DNA from: Gammaproteobacteria bacterium
Lineage (GTDB): Bacteria; Pseudomonadota; Gammaproteobacteria; Pseudomonadales; Azotimanducaceae
DNA length: 64,000 nucleotides
Assembly: GCA_009837185.1 (NCBI GenBank)
Contig: VXUA01000057.1
Location: forward strand, 37,422 to 101,421
Reading direction: 5' to 3'
The translations under genes and the position numbers were made by a program. The notes under the pieces were generated by a model, which made no database searches, had not been told where the DNA came from, and worked only from the letters and a program-made list of their open reading frames with translations. Below, piece after piece: positions 48,363 through 59,600 of the stretch; the stretch's first letter is position 1; the number at the start of each line of letters is the position of its first letter.

Positions 48363-51353
48363 TTAATCTCGTGCTTGAGCTGGAAGAATCTCAGAGACTA
48401 GATCATTGATTGCAAGTCCTATCTCTGATTTACCCAAATTATCTCGAATTCGCTTAGACAATCCAACTTGACCAAGATTTGGCTTTTCTTTCAATGCTGA
48501 GTGTATGGTCTTCCGTGCTAAAGCTTCTGCTTTGCCGCACAGTTCAGCAAGTCGGCGATGTCTGTGATTTCTACTGTTATAGCTTGGAATAGGAACTTTT
48601 TTCCATGGATGTAACTGAAAGTCCCTACCACTTTCACGTGATTCTGAAAAAGCTTGATCTAAACATGATGAATTGAGAATCGAAACGAGATATCCGGCTT
48701 CTTTTGCACTTCTAACTAAGAACCAAAACAATGTGCTATCGACATAACCTGAACCTCCTGCAACTCGGACAGCACGCATATGATCTCCAGAACTCGGATA
48801 GATAACCATTCGTCGTTCTCGAGTACGAATGTCCAGTTGCAGAGACAGCAGTCTGGAATAATCGAATCTTGAAAGTAGCGTTTTCGGTGTGCCTTTTCCT
48901 AGCCCTCGATGAACATCCCATAGTTCGTCAAGACGTCTCCAGAAGCTACTTACCGTTCCCGGCTCCAAGATCAACTGGCCATCACTAATAGGCACGATCG
49001 CCTTAGGTAATTCTTTCAAAGTAACGTACACCAACACCTCAGAGGAGGTATAAATCTCTTTGATCCAATCGGCAGATAATTGTCCACTCTGAGGTTTAAC
49101 ATCGCGCCACGGTTTGTGTGAGGATTTTGCAGTTACAACGGATACACGCCCTGTTCGATCCGGTCTCGACGGAGGTTCTCCTAGCCGAGCGAGCACATGG
49201 GGAACAATGGTTGCGCCCTGCCTAATCGGTAATCGAGCATAGTCTGATGGTGCTTGAGGTACAGGCTCAAGTGCTTCGGCTAGCTCAAACTTCTCTTTGG
49301 CATGATTTAATGATTCACTGTGTTCAATTCTCTTTTTTTGGACGCGCTTCTTTGCGACGAGCTTTGATGCCGAATTTTCCTCCACATGACAATGTTCAAA
49401 CAAAATGCAACAACGTGTAGCATCCCCACCTCCAAAAGGCTGTAGGGCTGTCAAATCAACACTCTGCTTCAACGTGTCTTTGTGCAATTCTCTAAATCGT
49501 TCCCAATGCCCTGCACGCAATGCAGAAACCTTAACAAGCCAAGCGCCGGGATCCGTATTCGGATCTTGAAGGTAGAGTTTCCTACCGTGTAGTACAAAGA
49601 ACTTTGCTATGTCAAGATGTGGTGCTTGCTTTCCACCCATGTGTACGCCGAGATGTTTCCCAAAATCTTCGATCGCTTTCTTACGTTCTAAGACCTGAAT
49701 CTCTGAAAATTTGACCCAAGGTGGATTCGCAATGATACGATTCACTTTGCGCTCTGCTAGGAGGTGGGGGCCGGCCAGATTAGTGCAGTACCATGTCCAT
49801 ACTGAGTTCCCTTCTTGTTTGATTATTTCCTGTAATTGCTTGTGTAAAGTTCTTAGGCTTTCGAGATCAACATTCGCGGGCGCATTTCGCGGCAGTTCTT
49901 GGTCTTTAGTTGCAGCATTGACCATCCGACGTAAATACTCGTCAAAACTGGGTGCGCGTAGAAGGTCTATTGGTACGTAGGCTTCCGATCCTTTGGGAGA
50001 TGTGAGACGCATCATCCCAGTCTGGTTAAAAAGATCGGTTCTGCGATGAATCTGTAGACTGTCTCCCAAGTACACTTGTAAAGCAGAGGATCCTTCTGTT
50101 GGATTCCCAGGTAACGCTCTCTCAATATTGACCTTCGAAATTTCGACAGCTACAGGATGTATGTCGATTCCATTTAACAATCGACAGATAATGTCAGCTC
50201 GTTTTCCATAAGGATGTTCCCTTAAATACTCCGACGATGCAAGTCTCCACGCCGCGTGGTAGAGGAACGTACCCGAACCGCAAGCAGGATCCAAGACACC
50301 TACACCGTCCTTTCTTTCGTCATACACTTGATCGATAGACCGCTTCATCCATTCTTCGTCCAAAACTTCTACTACCATCTGCTCTGCAAGCCAATCTGGT
50401 GTGTAAAACTCCCCAAACAGCTTACGGTCTGTTTCACTGACGAACTCATGGTACAAATCTCTAAATACGTCCGTTCTTCGCTTTTTCCAATCGTATTCTT
50501 CGATTTGCTTGAATAGTTGTTCGGCCCAATGCCATGCTCTTGAATACCCTAGTACCCAAGAAGCAAATCCATCGCGAAGAGCCCATTCCCACGGGTCGCG
50601 ACCACTAGACATTGAGTGAGACACAAGCCGCACGATAACAATTAAAAACGAGTGAGTAAGAAACAATCTTTCTTGGGCTCGCTCATCATTTGGAATCATT
50701 CCGGACGCCTTCATCATATCCAACCAAAGCCTAAACTTTGTGTTTGTGGACTCAACAGCTGTTGAGGGTATTTCCGAATACAGTTTATCCAGCTCTTGCT
50801 TTCGAGTTGTGAATAGGTCGTGAGGTTTCGCCGGAATCCATTCTTTACCAAGCATTTCGTCGCCCATTACACTGTACAGAGCACTAACTAACGATTGAGA
50901 TTCGTTGATCACCATGAGCGAATCTACTAATCTTGGTTTACTGTTAAGTTCGTGTGGATATTCGTAAATATGCCAATTCCTTCCGTCAGTGAGAATTCCA
51001 GTCCAAAAATTTCTATGATCTACGGGTCTAAGAATGTCCTCTTGCTTGATCTCGGCGTGAACGTAGCGGTCGAGTTGCTCTTTGGCTGATTCATCCCGTC
51101 CACTTTGGATAGCATCAGGATCTCTAGCCTGAGGAAAAGGCTTTACTTCGATAAAAGTTTGACGGTTCGGTAAATAGATGTCGACAGGACCTTCGCCGGT
51201 TTGGTACTGCACCTCTAGAGTCCCAAGGTTCATTTTGCGTAGTAAAGCTTCGACATCGGATTGAACGTTGCCTTCGACTCTGTGGCGTGCCCTGTCGGCT
51301 GAAAGCAATTGTTCTGCACTGGCAATAGCGTGTTGATAGTTTGATTTATTCAT
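48363..51353 (-). CDS. Type IIG/IIL-like restriction enzyme: nuclease plus N6-adenine methyltransferase
   Basis: This protein has 996 residues, the size of single-chain MmeI/Eco57I-type enzymes. A PD-(D/E)xK nuclease core is visible at the N-terminus: D58 (GPVDIY), then E69-x-K71 (FIEVK). A helical linker leads to GEFYTPDWLAEQMV (~314-327). The AdoMet site DPACGSGT is at 355-362 and the catalytic NPPW at 543-546, the signature of gamma-class N6-adenine methyltransferases. The remaining C-terminal part would be the target-recognition domain. It is a stand-alone gene on the - strand, convergent with the PLD nuclease gene. Both activities appear intact; the recognition site is unknown. Confidence 0.87.
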   Translation of the reverse strand: MNKSNYQHAIASAEQLLSADRARHRVEGNVQSDVEALLRKMNLGTLEVQYQTGEGPVDIYLPNRQTFIEVKPFPQARDPDAIQSGRDESAKEQLDRYVHAEIKQEDILRPVDHRNFWTGILTDGRNWHIYEYPHELNSKPRLVDSLMVINESQSLVSALYSVMGDEMLGKEWIPAKPHDLFTTRKQELDKLYSEIPSTAVESTNTKFRLWLDMMKASGMIPNDERAQERLFLTHSFLIVIVRLVSHSMSSGRDPWEWALRDGFASWVLGYSRAWHWAEQLFKQIEEYDWKKRRTDVFRDLYHEFVSETDRKLFGEFYTPDWLAEQMVVEVLDEEWMKRSIDQVYDERKDGVGVLDPACGSGTFLYHAAWRLASSEYLREHPYGKRADIICRLLNGIDIHPVAVEISKVNIERALPGNPTEGSSALQVYLGDSLQIHRRTDLFNQTGMMRLTSPKGSEAYVPIDLLRAPSFDEYLRRMVNAATKDQELPRNAPANVDLESLRTLHKQLQEIIKQEGNSVWTWYCTNLAGPHLLAERKVNRIIANPPWVKFSEIQVLERKKAIEDFGKHLGVHMGGKQAPHLDIAKFFVLHGRKLYLQDPNTDPGAWLVKVSALRAGHWERFRELHKDTLKQSVDLTALQPFGGGDATRCCILFEHCHVEENSASKLVAKKRVQKKRIEHSESLNHAKEKFELAEALEPVPQAPSDYARLPIRQGATIVPHVLARLGEPPSRPDRTGRVSVVTAKSSHKPWRDVKPQSGQLSADWIKEIYTSSEVLVYVTLKELPKAIVPISDGQLILEPGTVSSFWRRLDELWDVHRGLGKGTPKTLLSRFDYSRLLSLQLDIRTRERRMVIYPSSGDHMRAVRVAGGSGYVDSTLFWFLVRSAKEAGYLVSILNSSCLDQAFSESRESGRDFQLHPWKKVPIPSYNSRNHRHRRLAELCGKAEALARKTIHSALKEKPNLGQVGLSKRIRDNLGKSEIGLAINDLVSEILPAQARD

Positions 51354-51907
51354 CCCTGTCCCAAGTGTGAAATGTATCTACTACTGGTCAATTTCTCAAA
51401 GTACTAAAGCAGTGGATTGAATGCGTCAGTGTTGAGCGGTCGTCTGATTTTCCCAACTAATTTCCCAAGAGTCAATCATGGAGCAATTGTTCAGCATGGA
51501 TTTAAACTCTAACTTTGTTTTCTTGGGGCAGTGAGCTAGATTGCTTGTTGGGGTCGGCTACGAAATTGAGAATATTGTAAGAACCAGTCCCCGCTGATTT
51601 TTTTCTTTAGTGGTTCTCGTTGTGATGCTTAGTAGCTCACGGCTACTTCTTCATCCGTTTTATGATCAGTTTTCAGACCACACTTTCTAGGCGAGAGACG
51701 AATTGGAAGAGCGAGTGTCAGTTTAATCAATGACACAGAAAATCTATGCACCCGACTTAAATGCAAAAGAACATGACTCACTATTCCGATTCCCCCCAAG
51801 AGATTCATTCCCACTAACGTGCACATCTTTAAAAGGGACAAAGTGACAGTCAATAAAGTGGATATGCCATTTAGAAGACTTACATTTTTTTTCCTGTCAG
51901 TTTTTTA
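51354..51907. other. Intergenic region upstream of GmrSD-like gene
   Basis: About 550 bases without a supported gene. A small hairpin (AGTAGC-TCACG-GCTACT) lies at 51631-51647. A 74-residue frame at 51629-51853 on the - strand has no ribosome site and is unlikely to be real. Confidence 0.5.
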
Positions 51908-53875
51908 ATGAGACGAACCGATGTACTTCTCAAAGTTAAAATGCGCACCATGAATACAGACGATCACGCAATTGAAGAAGTTCTTGCCGAAGGGCGACGA
52001 TTCATGGTACCACTTTACCAACGCAAGTATCAGTGGCACGACCACCAAATTCTTCCATTCTGGGAAGATGTTGAAGCAAAAGCCACTGAAGTGCTAGAGG
52101 AAGACAGTAAATTCCAGCATTATATGGGGGCATTGATCCTTGCTCCTATAGGGGAAGCTGCACAAATCGGAAAGACTCCAAAGGTGCAAATTGTCGATGG
52201 ACAGCAACGACTCACCACGTTTCAACTGTTCCTCGCTGCACTACGTGAGGTTGCACTGAAACACGAGCGTACAGAAATTGCAGAACATGTCCGCGACTAC
52301 TTGTTCAACAAGAAGAAATCAAAGGACTCAGATAGACTCAGCCGATTCAAGGTAACTCCCACTCCGTCCGATCAAAAGTTGTTTCACAACATTTTGGAAC
52401 AGAACTACGACTGGGTTCGTAGTACTTACCAAGAATACTATTGGGGCAACGGTGTTCCAAAAAATACGTCTCTTCGAGCACTTCGTGCATACGAAGAATT
52501 TTTTCAGCTCATTGACTACTTTTGCCAATTCGGTTCAACCGATATGAGCGTAGATGGAACGAGTGACGATGAGGCTGAAAACATTAAGGACGAAACGGAC
52601 ACGTCAGAAGCTATAGAGAAGCGTCTTGAGGCACTCCTGACCGCTCTATTGAATCGAATGAAACTGGTCGTTATCACCTTAGATGACGACGATGATGCAC
52701 AAGTTATATTTGAGACGTTGAACTCAAAGGGCGAACCTCTTCTTGCTATGGACCTTGTTCGAAATAATATTTTTTATCGTGCGGAACGCGAACAGATTGA
52801 AGTCGAGGATTTGTATTTTGAACTATGGGATCCGTTTGATGACCCGTGGTGGCGAGAGCCCGCACCATTCGCGCGTCCGAGACGTCCCCGGATCGACCAC
52901 TTCCTGACTCATGTGCTCGCGGCCGAGACAGGGGAAAGGATTTCCATGCGAGAACTCTACGCGGAGTACCGATCCTTTGCTATTCCAAAGGGCACACCTA
53001 GATTCAACAACGTAGAGACAGAGCTACAACTTTTACGGCAGTATTCACCCATTTATGAAACTCTTGAAGATCGAAGTAACGAATGTTCCGACATCCACTG
53101 GCTCGGAAGAAAGTTAGCCGCGTGGCAAGTAACTACAGCCTATCCAGTAATATTGCAAATTAGCACCGGTGACATACCCGATGACGACAAACGTGATTTG
53201 TACCGTTTGATTTATTCTTACATAGTACGTCGTGCTCTATCAGGTTTGACTGCCAAGAACCTAAACAAGGTCTTTCAAGGTATGTCGCAGATCTTTTTGA
53301 AGGAGGGACCCTGCGTTGATACGATGCAAATGTACTTCAAGGAGAAAACAGGTGATAGCATGCGGTTCCCAAGTGACGGTGAATTTCGCGAAGGAATACT
53401 GTCACAGCCCGCTTATTTTCTCGCTCCCCAAAATCGGATCAAGGATGTGCTCTGGGAGTTGGAAGTAGCGAGCCGACCGAAATTTGCCGCCGTTGTTTCA
53501 ATGCCAAGCAATCTTTGGACAGAGCATGTGCTACCTCGTACGTGGACCGAGAAGTGGCCCTTTGAAGACTCTGCATTCGTTGAACGGGATTCAGATGAAC
53601 CAGTTGCAGAGCAACGCAATAGACTCCTTCATACTCTCGGAAATCTAACACTTTTAACCGATAAATTGGACATTGCAGTGGGAAACAAAGGCTTTCTTGA
53701 AAAGAAGTCAATGTTTGAGAAGCATGACAATTTTTTTCTTAACAGGTGGTTTCAACAGAAGAGTCACTGGTACGAGGCTCAAATCCGAGAACGAGGCGAA
53801 CACTTAGCGAACATGGCCTTGAGTATTTGGCCCTATATCGGTATCGATGTCTCCCAAAGCTCAAGCGAACGTTAA
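51908..53875 (+). CDS. DUF262/DUF1524 protein, GmrSD-like type IV restriction enzyme
   Basis: This protein has 655 residues from the first ATG; starts at 51941 or 51950 are equally plausible because the family usually begins shortly before the PLYQRKYQW motif (35-43). The DUF262 ParB-like nucleotide-binding motif VDGQQRLTT (96-104) is intact, and VIFETLNSKGEPLLAMDLVRN follows. The C-terminal DUF1524 HNH-type nuclease shows TEHVLPRTW and LHTLGNLTLLT. GmrSD enzymes cut modified phage DNA using nucleotide triphosphates. A Glu/Asp-rich spacer lies around residues 220-240. It probably stands alone or with the next gene downstream. Confidence 0.9.
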   Translation: MRRTDVLLKVKMRTMNTDDHAIEEVLAEGRRFMVPLYQRKYQWHDHQILPFWEDVEAKATEVLEEDSKFQHYMGALILAPIGEAAQIGKTPKVQIVDGQQRLTTFQLFLAALREVALKHERTEIAEHVRDYLFNKKKSKDSDRLSRFKVTPTPSDQKLFHNILEQNYDWVRSTYQEYYWGNGVPKNTSLRALRAYEEFFQLIDYFCQFGSTDMSVDGTSDDEAENIKDETDTSEAIEKRLEALLTALLNRMKLVVITLDDDDDAQVIFETLNSKGEPLLAMDLVRNNIFYRAEREQIEVEDLYFELWDPFDDPWWREPAPFARPRRPRIDHFLTHVLAAETGERISMRELYAEYRSFAIPKGTPRFNNVETELQLLRQYSPIYETLEDRSNECSDIHWLGRKLAAWQVTTAYPVILQISTGDIPDDDKRDLYRLIYSYIVRRALSGLTAKNLNKVFQGMSQIFLKEGPCVDTMQMYFKEKTGDSMRFPSDGEFREGILSQPAYFLAPQNRIKDVLWELEVASRPKFAAVVSMPSNLWTEHVLPRTWTEKWPFEDSAFVERDSDEPVAEQRNRLLHTLGNLTLLTDKLDIAVGNKGFLEKKSMFEKHDNFFLNRWFQQKSHWYEAQIRERGEHLANMALSIWPYIGIDVSQSSSER

Positions 53876-54061
53876 TGCGACGCGTCTCTCTTTCGATTGT
53901 GAGTTTATGCAGCATGAGGTGTCAGCAAAACAGTTTGAACACACTTATCAATATTTTGTCTGACACTCATCGAAGAATGAATATACCCTCATTCAGTAGC
54001 CATGTACACTTGAATACGTACGCGGTCCCAATTGTAATTGTTATCTGCCGAGCACTCCGAC

Positions 54062-54934
54062 GTGTCCAATAAACTGTCTCAGAGAAATCACACCATACCA
54101 CAATTTCAAATAAAGAATTGGGCTGATGCAGCAGGCAAGGTTTGGGTGTTAGACAACGAAACACAAGAAATCTACCAATGTGCTACAACCAATGTCTTTG
54201 TCGAAAAGAACATTTATACAACTAGGGTAGGTCCGGATGCTGAGAAGAGCGACGTATACGAAAGATGGTTCGCTACATTCGAAAGCCAAGTTGCGCCTCT
54301 GTTCAGAGATCTCGTCGAACGAGCACGCCTAAACCAGCCCAGTGAATTGTCGCCACTCGATATACTTCTCTTTAAGGGTTTTCTCGTCTTACAGACGTGG
54401 CGCACTACCGAGTCTCAAAATCGCATTGTCGATTTTGACAGTGAGTATTTCTCCGAAGTCTCAAGAAACCAGCGCGACTTTGACATCCAAAGCATGAACA
54501 CGCTAAAGACGGGTTCAATATTTCTTACGGACGAAGAGTTTACAAGGTTTGAGGAATCTAACTTTCAAGCCAAATTTGCGGCTGGAGAACTACCTGGTCA
54601 AACCACTGACTTCTACGAATTTGCAGAGGAACACGGACTAGTTTGTTGGGTAATCTCTAATCCACGGCGGAGTGTGCTGCTCGGTAGTCATGGATGCTGT
54701 TTTATTGAAAAAAAGGGCACAAACGGACCGCTTGTCTCGCCGCCAATGTTTCCGGTCGCGCCTGACATAGTGCTTACATTTTCAGAATGCCCAAATAAAT
54801 TCAACAGGCTAGGACATCAAACCTCGAGGGCTGAGGACAAATTTGTCAAAAATTTAAACAAAGCCACGATTAAATATAGTAAACGAGTGGTCGCAAAAGA
54901 CAAGGAGCTGTTGGAAAAGTACCGAAGATGTTGA
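54062..54934 (+). CDS. DUF4238-like protein of the defence island
   Basis: This protein has about 290 residues. The frame reaches a TTG at 54038, but the GTG at 54062 is preferred because the conserved part begins shortly after it: QRNHTIPQFQIKNWAD, then KVWVLDN and NVFVEKNIYT, which resemble the HHYVPQFYLKGF start of DUF4238 proteins. A central helical section and a later beta-rich part (PRRSVLLGSHGCCF) follow. No catalytic residues can be assigned. DUF4238 genes are scattered in defence regions. It lies about 190 bases after the GmrSD-like gene on the same strand. Confidence 0.72.
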   Translation: MSNKLSQRNHTIPQFQIKNWADAAGKVWVLDNETQEIYQCATTNVFVEKNIYTTRVGPDAEKSDVYERWFATFESQVAPLFRDLVERARLNQPSELSPLDILLFKGFLVLQTWRTTESQNRIVDFDSEYFSEVSRNQRDFDIQSMNTLKTGSIFLTDEEFTRFEESNFQAKFAAGELPGQTTDFYEFAEEHGLVCWVISNPRRSVLLGSHGCCFIEKKGTNGPLVSPPMFPVAPDIVLTFSECPNKFNRLGHQTSRAEDKFVKNLNKATIKYSKRVVAKDKELLEKYRRC

Positions 54935-55424
54935 ACCAGAGATCTGAATCCTACTATCTAGTCTGTAGTTATACACTCAGGTTAGATATAGATGGTATGT
55001 AGTGTGGGAAAGCTGTACAGAATCGTGCGCTAGAGGACACGCCGAGTTCATGTTACAAGGGACTGTTTGTAAATTCGACCCGCTATATGTCTGTGAATTC
55101 GAAGACCATGTTTCGGTCGGTTCGTCTCCTTTGTGAATTAGTCTTTGGTTTTTGCTTAGGTATCTTGCTCTTCTTTAGTTTAAGCTAACTCACGAAGTAA
55201 AGCGGGCTCGCGTTCCCACCAACCCATACCACGCTGTCGTCTTCATTTAACGTTGCCACCGATGGTATTGATCCACCATTGCATCAATGCTACGCGCTGC
55301 TCTCGATACTCCAAAGAGTAGTACTTTCTTGCCATAATATGGTCTTTTTAACACTTTCTAATTGTAGGTGGCCTTCAAACAGTGGCTACTTCAAAGTAAT
55401 GAATATACCATTTAAGGATTTTGA
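54935..55424. other. Intergenic region
   Basis: About 490 bases in which I see no gene, RNA or clear repeat. Confidence 0.5.
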
Positions 55425-56111
55425 ATGAAAAAAAATTTGATTTTGTTTCTTTGCTTCGCAGTGATGATTGCGCTGGGAAACGTATTGGTGGGGCAGACCA
55501 CTGTGGATGAATGGCAGGACGTTGAGAACAAGCAGTTCTACGGAAATCTCAATAAATATATAGTTTATGAACCTGTCGATGCTTTCACGGACGAAAGGGG
55601 GGTGTGCTTGAGATGTATCGGGCAGCACGGCGATGGGATGGTTCCAAGCTCAGGTTTTGTAACTTTGTGTGTTGCAACTGGTGTTGAATATTCGGATGAA
55701 GGTGAACGTATGCAGAGCTGGACTTCATTCATGATTTACTTCGGTAGGTATTTCGGTAGGTATGACGTTGAAACTAAAACACACATGGTTAATCTCACTG
55801 ATGAGGATGCAGATGGAAAGCTTAGAGTGAGATACCGCTTCGATCAGAATGACCACGTGAGGGATGTTTATCTCATGGATCGCATAGAAGTCTACAAGGA
55901 AGAATACCGAGAAACATTCAACGAAGTGTTAAATCTCATTGAAGTATCAGATACATTGATATTCGAAATAGAAGGTGACAGCAAAAAGACCGTTGAACTA
56001 AAAAACGACAAAGCGAAAAAAAACGCGATCGAAGACTTTAAGCAGAGGGTCGTGGAAGTGTTCAGTATAGAGTTAACCGAAGACGACGACGATGAGCCAC
56101 AACAAGACTAA
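55425..56111 (+). CDS. Exported acidic protein, function unknown
   Basis: This protein has 228 residues. A signal peptide (KKNLILFLCFAVMIALGNVLVG) is followed by a mature protein of mixed strands and helices. A CLRC pair at ~61-64 could bind metal or form a disulfide. The C-terminal ~40 residues are highly charged (KNDKAKKNAIEDF) and end in a run of Asp/Glu (EDDDDEPQQD). The segment SWTSFMIYFGRYFGRYDVETKTHMVNL contains a short YFGRYFGRY duplication. No family is recognised and there is no obvious operon partner. Confidence 0.68.
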   Translation: MKKNLILFLCFAVMIALGNVLVGQTTVDEWQDVENKQFYGNLNKYIVYEPVDAFTDERGVCLRCIGQHGDGMVPSSGFVTLCVATGVEYSDEGERMQSWTSFMIYFGRYFGRYDVETKTHMVNLTDEDADGKLRVRYRFDQNDHVRDVYLMDRIEVYKEEYRETFNEVLNLIEVSDTLIFEIEGDSKKTVELKNDKAKKNAIEDFKQRVVEVFSIELTEDDDDEPQQD

Positions 56112-56694
56112 CCACCGTTCCGTTGACCGCTGACGGGGTGCGATTACGCTGTGTGAATTCTTCGCACTCATGCATCGAGTGCGGTTTGTAACTCATAGCT
56201 GCTCCCTAATCTCCTGAACGTATGTATGATGGACAATTACACTGTCAAGATGCCGTTTATCTTGACATTACCCTATGGTATCAGTTTACTCGAGCGTGAT
56301 TGAACTTCTTGTGCATACCAATGGTGACACCAAAACGGTCAAACTGGCAACAAGACTACGGGTTCGGTGTTTAAAGACACTTGGACGCTGCAAGACATAG
56401 TCTTCATTCGGCTGGATAACACCTTGAGAAATATGGCAATCCTAGGAGGTTCAAATTTGGTTAACAATCGTGTGCCTTTGAAGCAGTTGACTATCGTTTT
56501 ACCAATACTTTTGGACAAAGCTATACGAAGACTTCATTAAAGATCTCTAATAGAAGAAATTGACTACTTTGTAGCAGTTCACATTGGATCTTGAGATTTA
56601 CTGCTCCCTATTAGATTTTTGTCGCTCTAAGCGATTTACGGCACGATAAATGCTTGTTTTTAATATGTTTGTACGCATGCACTACTAGTCACCA
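56112..56694. other. Intergenic region upstream of giant permease
   Basis: About 580 bases without a supported gene. It contains the perfect inverted repeat at 56243-56267, whose right arm includes a TTGACA-like sequence. Confidence 0.5.
56243..56267. promoter_or_regulatory. Perfect 9-bp inverted repeat overlapping a TTGACA
   Basis: Arms TGTCAAGAT and ATCTTGACA surround a seven-base loop. The right arm contains TTGACA in + orientation, so it could be an operator over a promoter or an RNA hairpin. The -10 at normal spacing is weak. Confidence 0.35.
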
Positions 56695-59600
56695 GTGTTC
56701 GCATCTGTTACCAACATCTTGAATGTCGCCAAGGCAGAAGTAAGAACTGCTAGACGACGCGCTCGATTCTGGACGATCGTGTTTTTCCTATCCCTCTTTT
56801 CCATCATGGGATACCTAATTTCGTGCTCTTATCTCGGTTATGCGGCTCTGACTTCACCATCGTTCGGAACCGGTGTACCCAAATACCTATTAGGCAACAT
56901 CGATCCAACATTTTTCCTATTCTTTCAATTCGCAGTGCTCTTCTTGGCTTTCGATGCCGGACACCTGCACAACAGAGACCGCATCATTGAAGTGTTGGAT
57001 TCAAAATCCATCACGAATTTCGAGTATCTAGCAGGTAGAGTATTTGGTATCGCAGGATTATTGTGGCTCGTCGCTGCTGCGAATATCTTTGTGATGCAAT
57101 TACTTGGACTTGTTTCTACAACCACAAATATCGGTATAGCGGAAACGATCGAGTGGTACTCTTTAATCAATCTTCTCGTTATTGATGGTCCGGCAACCCT
57201 CCTGTTTTGGTGTTCCATTGTGGTGTTTCTGTCATGTGTTTTGCACTTTCGATTGCTTGTTGTAGTCGTTGCGAGTACTTTGATGTTCGGATGGTTCTTC
57301 CTCTTTTTAAATACACCGTATTCGCTACTCGAAGTCGTCTCCCCGTCCTCAAACGACACTCTGTTTGTTTCCGATTTATTACCGCAATTAGCATCGATAC
57401 ATGTCATCGGTCTTCGTGTCGCGACTATACTGGCCGCAATGGCTCTGGTCGCAGTTGGCGGGTTGATTTGGCGTCGACAGAAAAGTGTTAGTAAACGCAC
57501 GTGGTTTTACCCTCTAGGTACTTGTCTGTGCGCTGGAATCCTACTCTACACCTTCGGTTTGTCCGTCGTCATCAACCATCATAACACGGCCGAAAATTGG
57601 CGAGAAGTCCACGCAAACCACGAGTGGGATCATCGAATTGATCTCGTTGCGATCACAGGAACAGTGACAATCGATCCGCGAAAGCACCTGTTCTCGGATC
57701 TTTCGTTGAGTTTTCAAACGACCACTGACTCATCAGGGTCTCTTGTCTTTACCTTCAATCCGTCAATGGATATTGATGAATTGTTTCTCAATGGTAACGA
57801 ACCGGATTGGACTTTCGGTGACGGGCTTCTCACAGTTTCAACTCAGGTACCACTCGACTTGGATGCAATTCATACCTTAGACATAATTGCATTCGGTGTT
57901 CCAGACGAGAAATTTGCGTACTTTGATAGTGCTTTCGACTACTTAAGAACTCCTGGAATAACAAACCAGACGATTTCTCTACTTGGATCTAAGGGGTCGA
58001 TCTATTCGAGCAAATACGTCGCTTTAATGCCCGGAGTCTATTGGTATCCAATACCTGGTCCAGCGCGCGGTGACTATCGTTCCTCCAATCAAGGATTGGA
58101 CTATTTTCATTTGGATCTGACTGTCGAGCTTACACCCAATCACTGGCAGCTAGTAGGAACAGATTCAGTTGTTCGATCCTCAGATCAGACAAACGCCTAC
58201 CGCGTGAGTCCCACTAGTCCCGTTCACCAAATCTCGCTCTTCGCATCAGAATTTGAAAGTGCTTCCGCCGAAGTTGAAGGCATCGAATTCAAGATTTTTC
58301 TACACAAGCAACATGCCGACAATCTTAAACTCCAAGACGAATTTGTTGACAAGTTCGAAGACTTAGTAAAGTGGCGTTTACAAGATTTTTCTGATCACGG
58401 ATTAACCCTTCCGTTTCGAACTCTTACTTTGGTTGAGGTACCTAGACAATTGAGGACTGTCGGGGGCGGTTGGTGCATGAATTCGCTACAGACACTACCG
58501 GGCATGGTGCTCATGAAAGAGCACGGATTTCCATCCGCGCGAATGGATCTTGCGCTCGAACGACTAACCAATCGTGAACACGATGAAGATTCAGTTGACG
58601 AAGAGCAAATGAAACTACTGTTTGAGTACTTTTGGTATGGTATGGGTACCGACAATCCTTGGATGGGTCTACCCGAACGACTTTGGTCGCACCGAGTCTC
58701 AGCGCGTGGTGAATATGCAAACGCATTAGATCAAATTGCTCTCTCTCTAATCGCGAGTCTACAACGACGGAACCACGAGTTTTTCTCCATCCATTCCACC
58801 GTTCACTTCGCAGACCTAACCGCGCTGAGCTTTTTTGAGGGCACGGTAGGACTCGAAGATGGATTGGAGAATGATCGTGTACCAAGTACTATCGGAACTG
58901 CAAGACGGCTGAGAGAAAACTATGCGACTCGAGTATCGGTTTGGAACAACGTAGAAGACACCAGTTTCACAGATCTACCATCTGCAAAGGGTAATCAGCA
59001 TGACTTTGAACTTCTTCTCTTGAAATGTGATCGAATTGCGAACGCACTAATGTCTGTAAACGGAGAGGAAAAGGTCTTTGCGTGGTTGGTTGATATTTTG
59101 ACACAACATGCAGGTCAAACTTATACGCTCGAAAATCTCATTTCATCAGCTGAAACACATGAGGTTATGGTTGATCCATTTCTCACTGAGTGGTTGCAGA
59201 CCAATTCTCTACCAGCTTTTGAAGCATCCAACTATACGACCGCCCGCATTACCGACGACGCACAAGGCAACCCGCGCTATCTGACGAGTGTGTCAGTAAG
59301 AAATACTCAACCGGTAGCTGGATTTGTGCGCTTGCAATTCCCGACGGAGCAATCGTGGGATTGGCCACGCCCCTATCTCACAGAAAGCAAGGGTGTTCGT
59401 ATCGACGGAGGATCGGCTAAGCGGATAAACTTGCTGACTTCTTACGAAATCAGAAGTGTTTACGTCGACGCAGGATTGTCTCTGCATCGAGGATTGATTC
59501 AGCTTACTCAGGGTTCGGAAACATCGGAGATACCAACGAACATGGAACCCGCTGACTTTGCAGAGGCGAGCTCCTGGATGCCAATTAAAGAAATAGGCAT

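Noticed and set aside
51629..51853. 74-residue open frame on the - strand in the gap before the GmrSD-like gene
   Set aside because: There is no ribosome site or recognisable features; it is likely chance.
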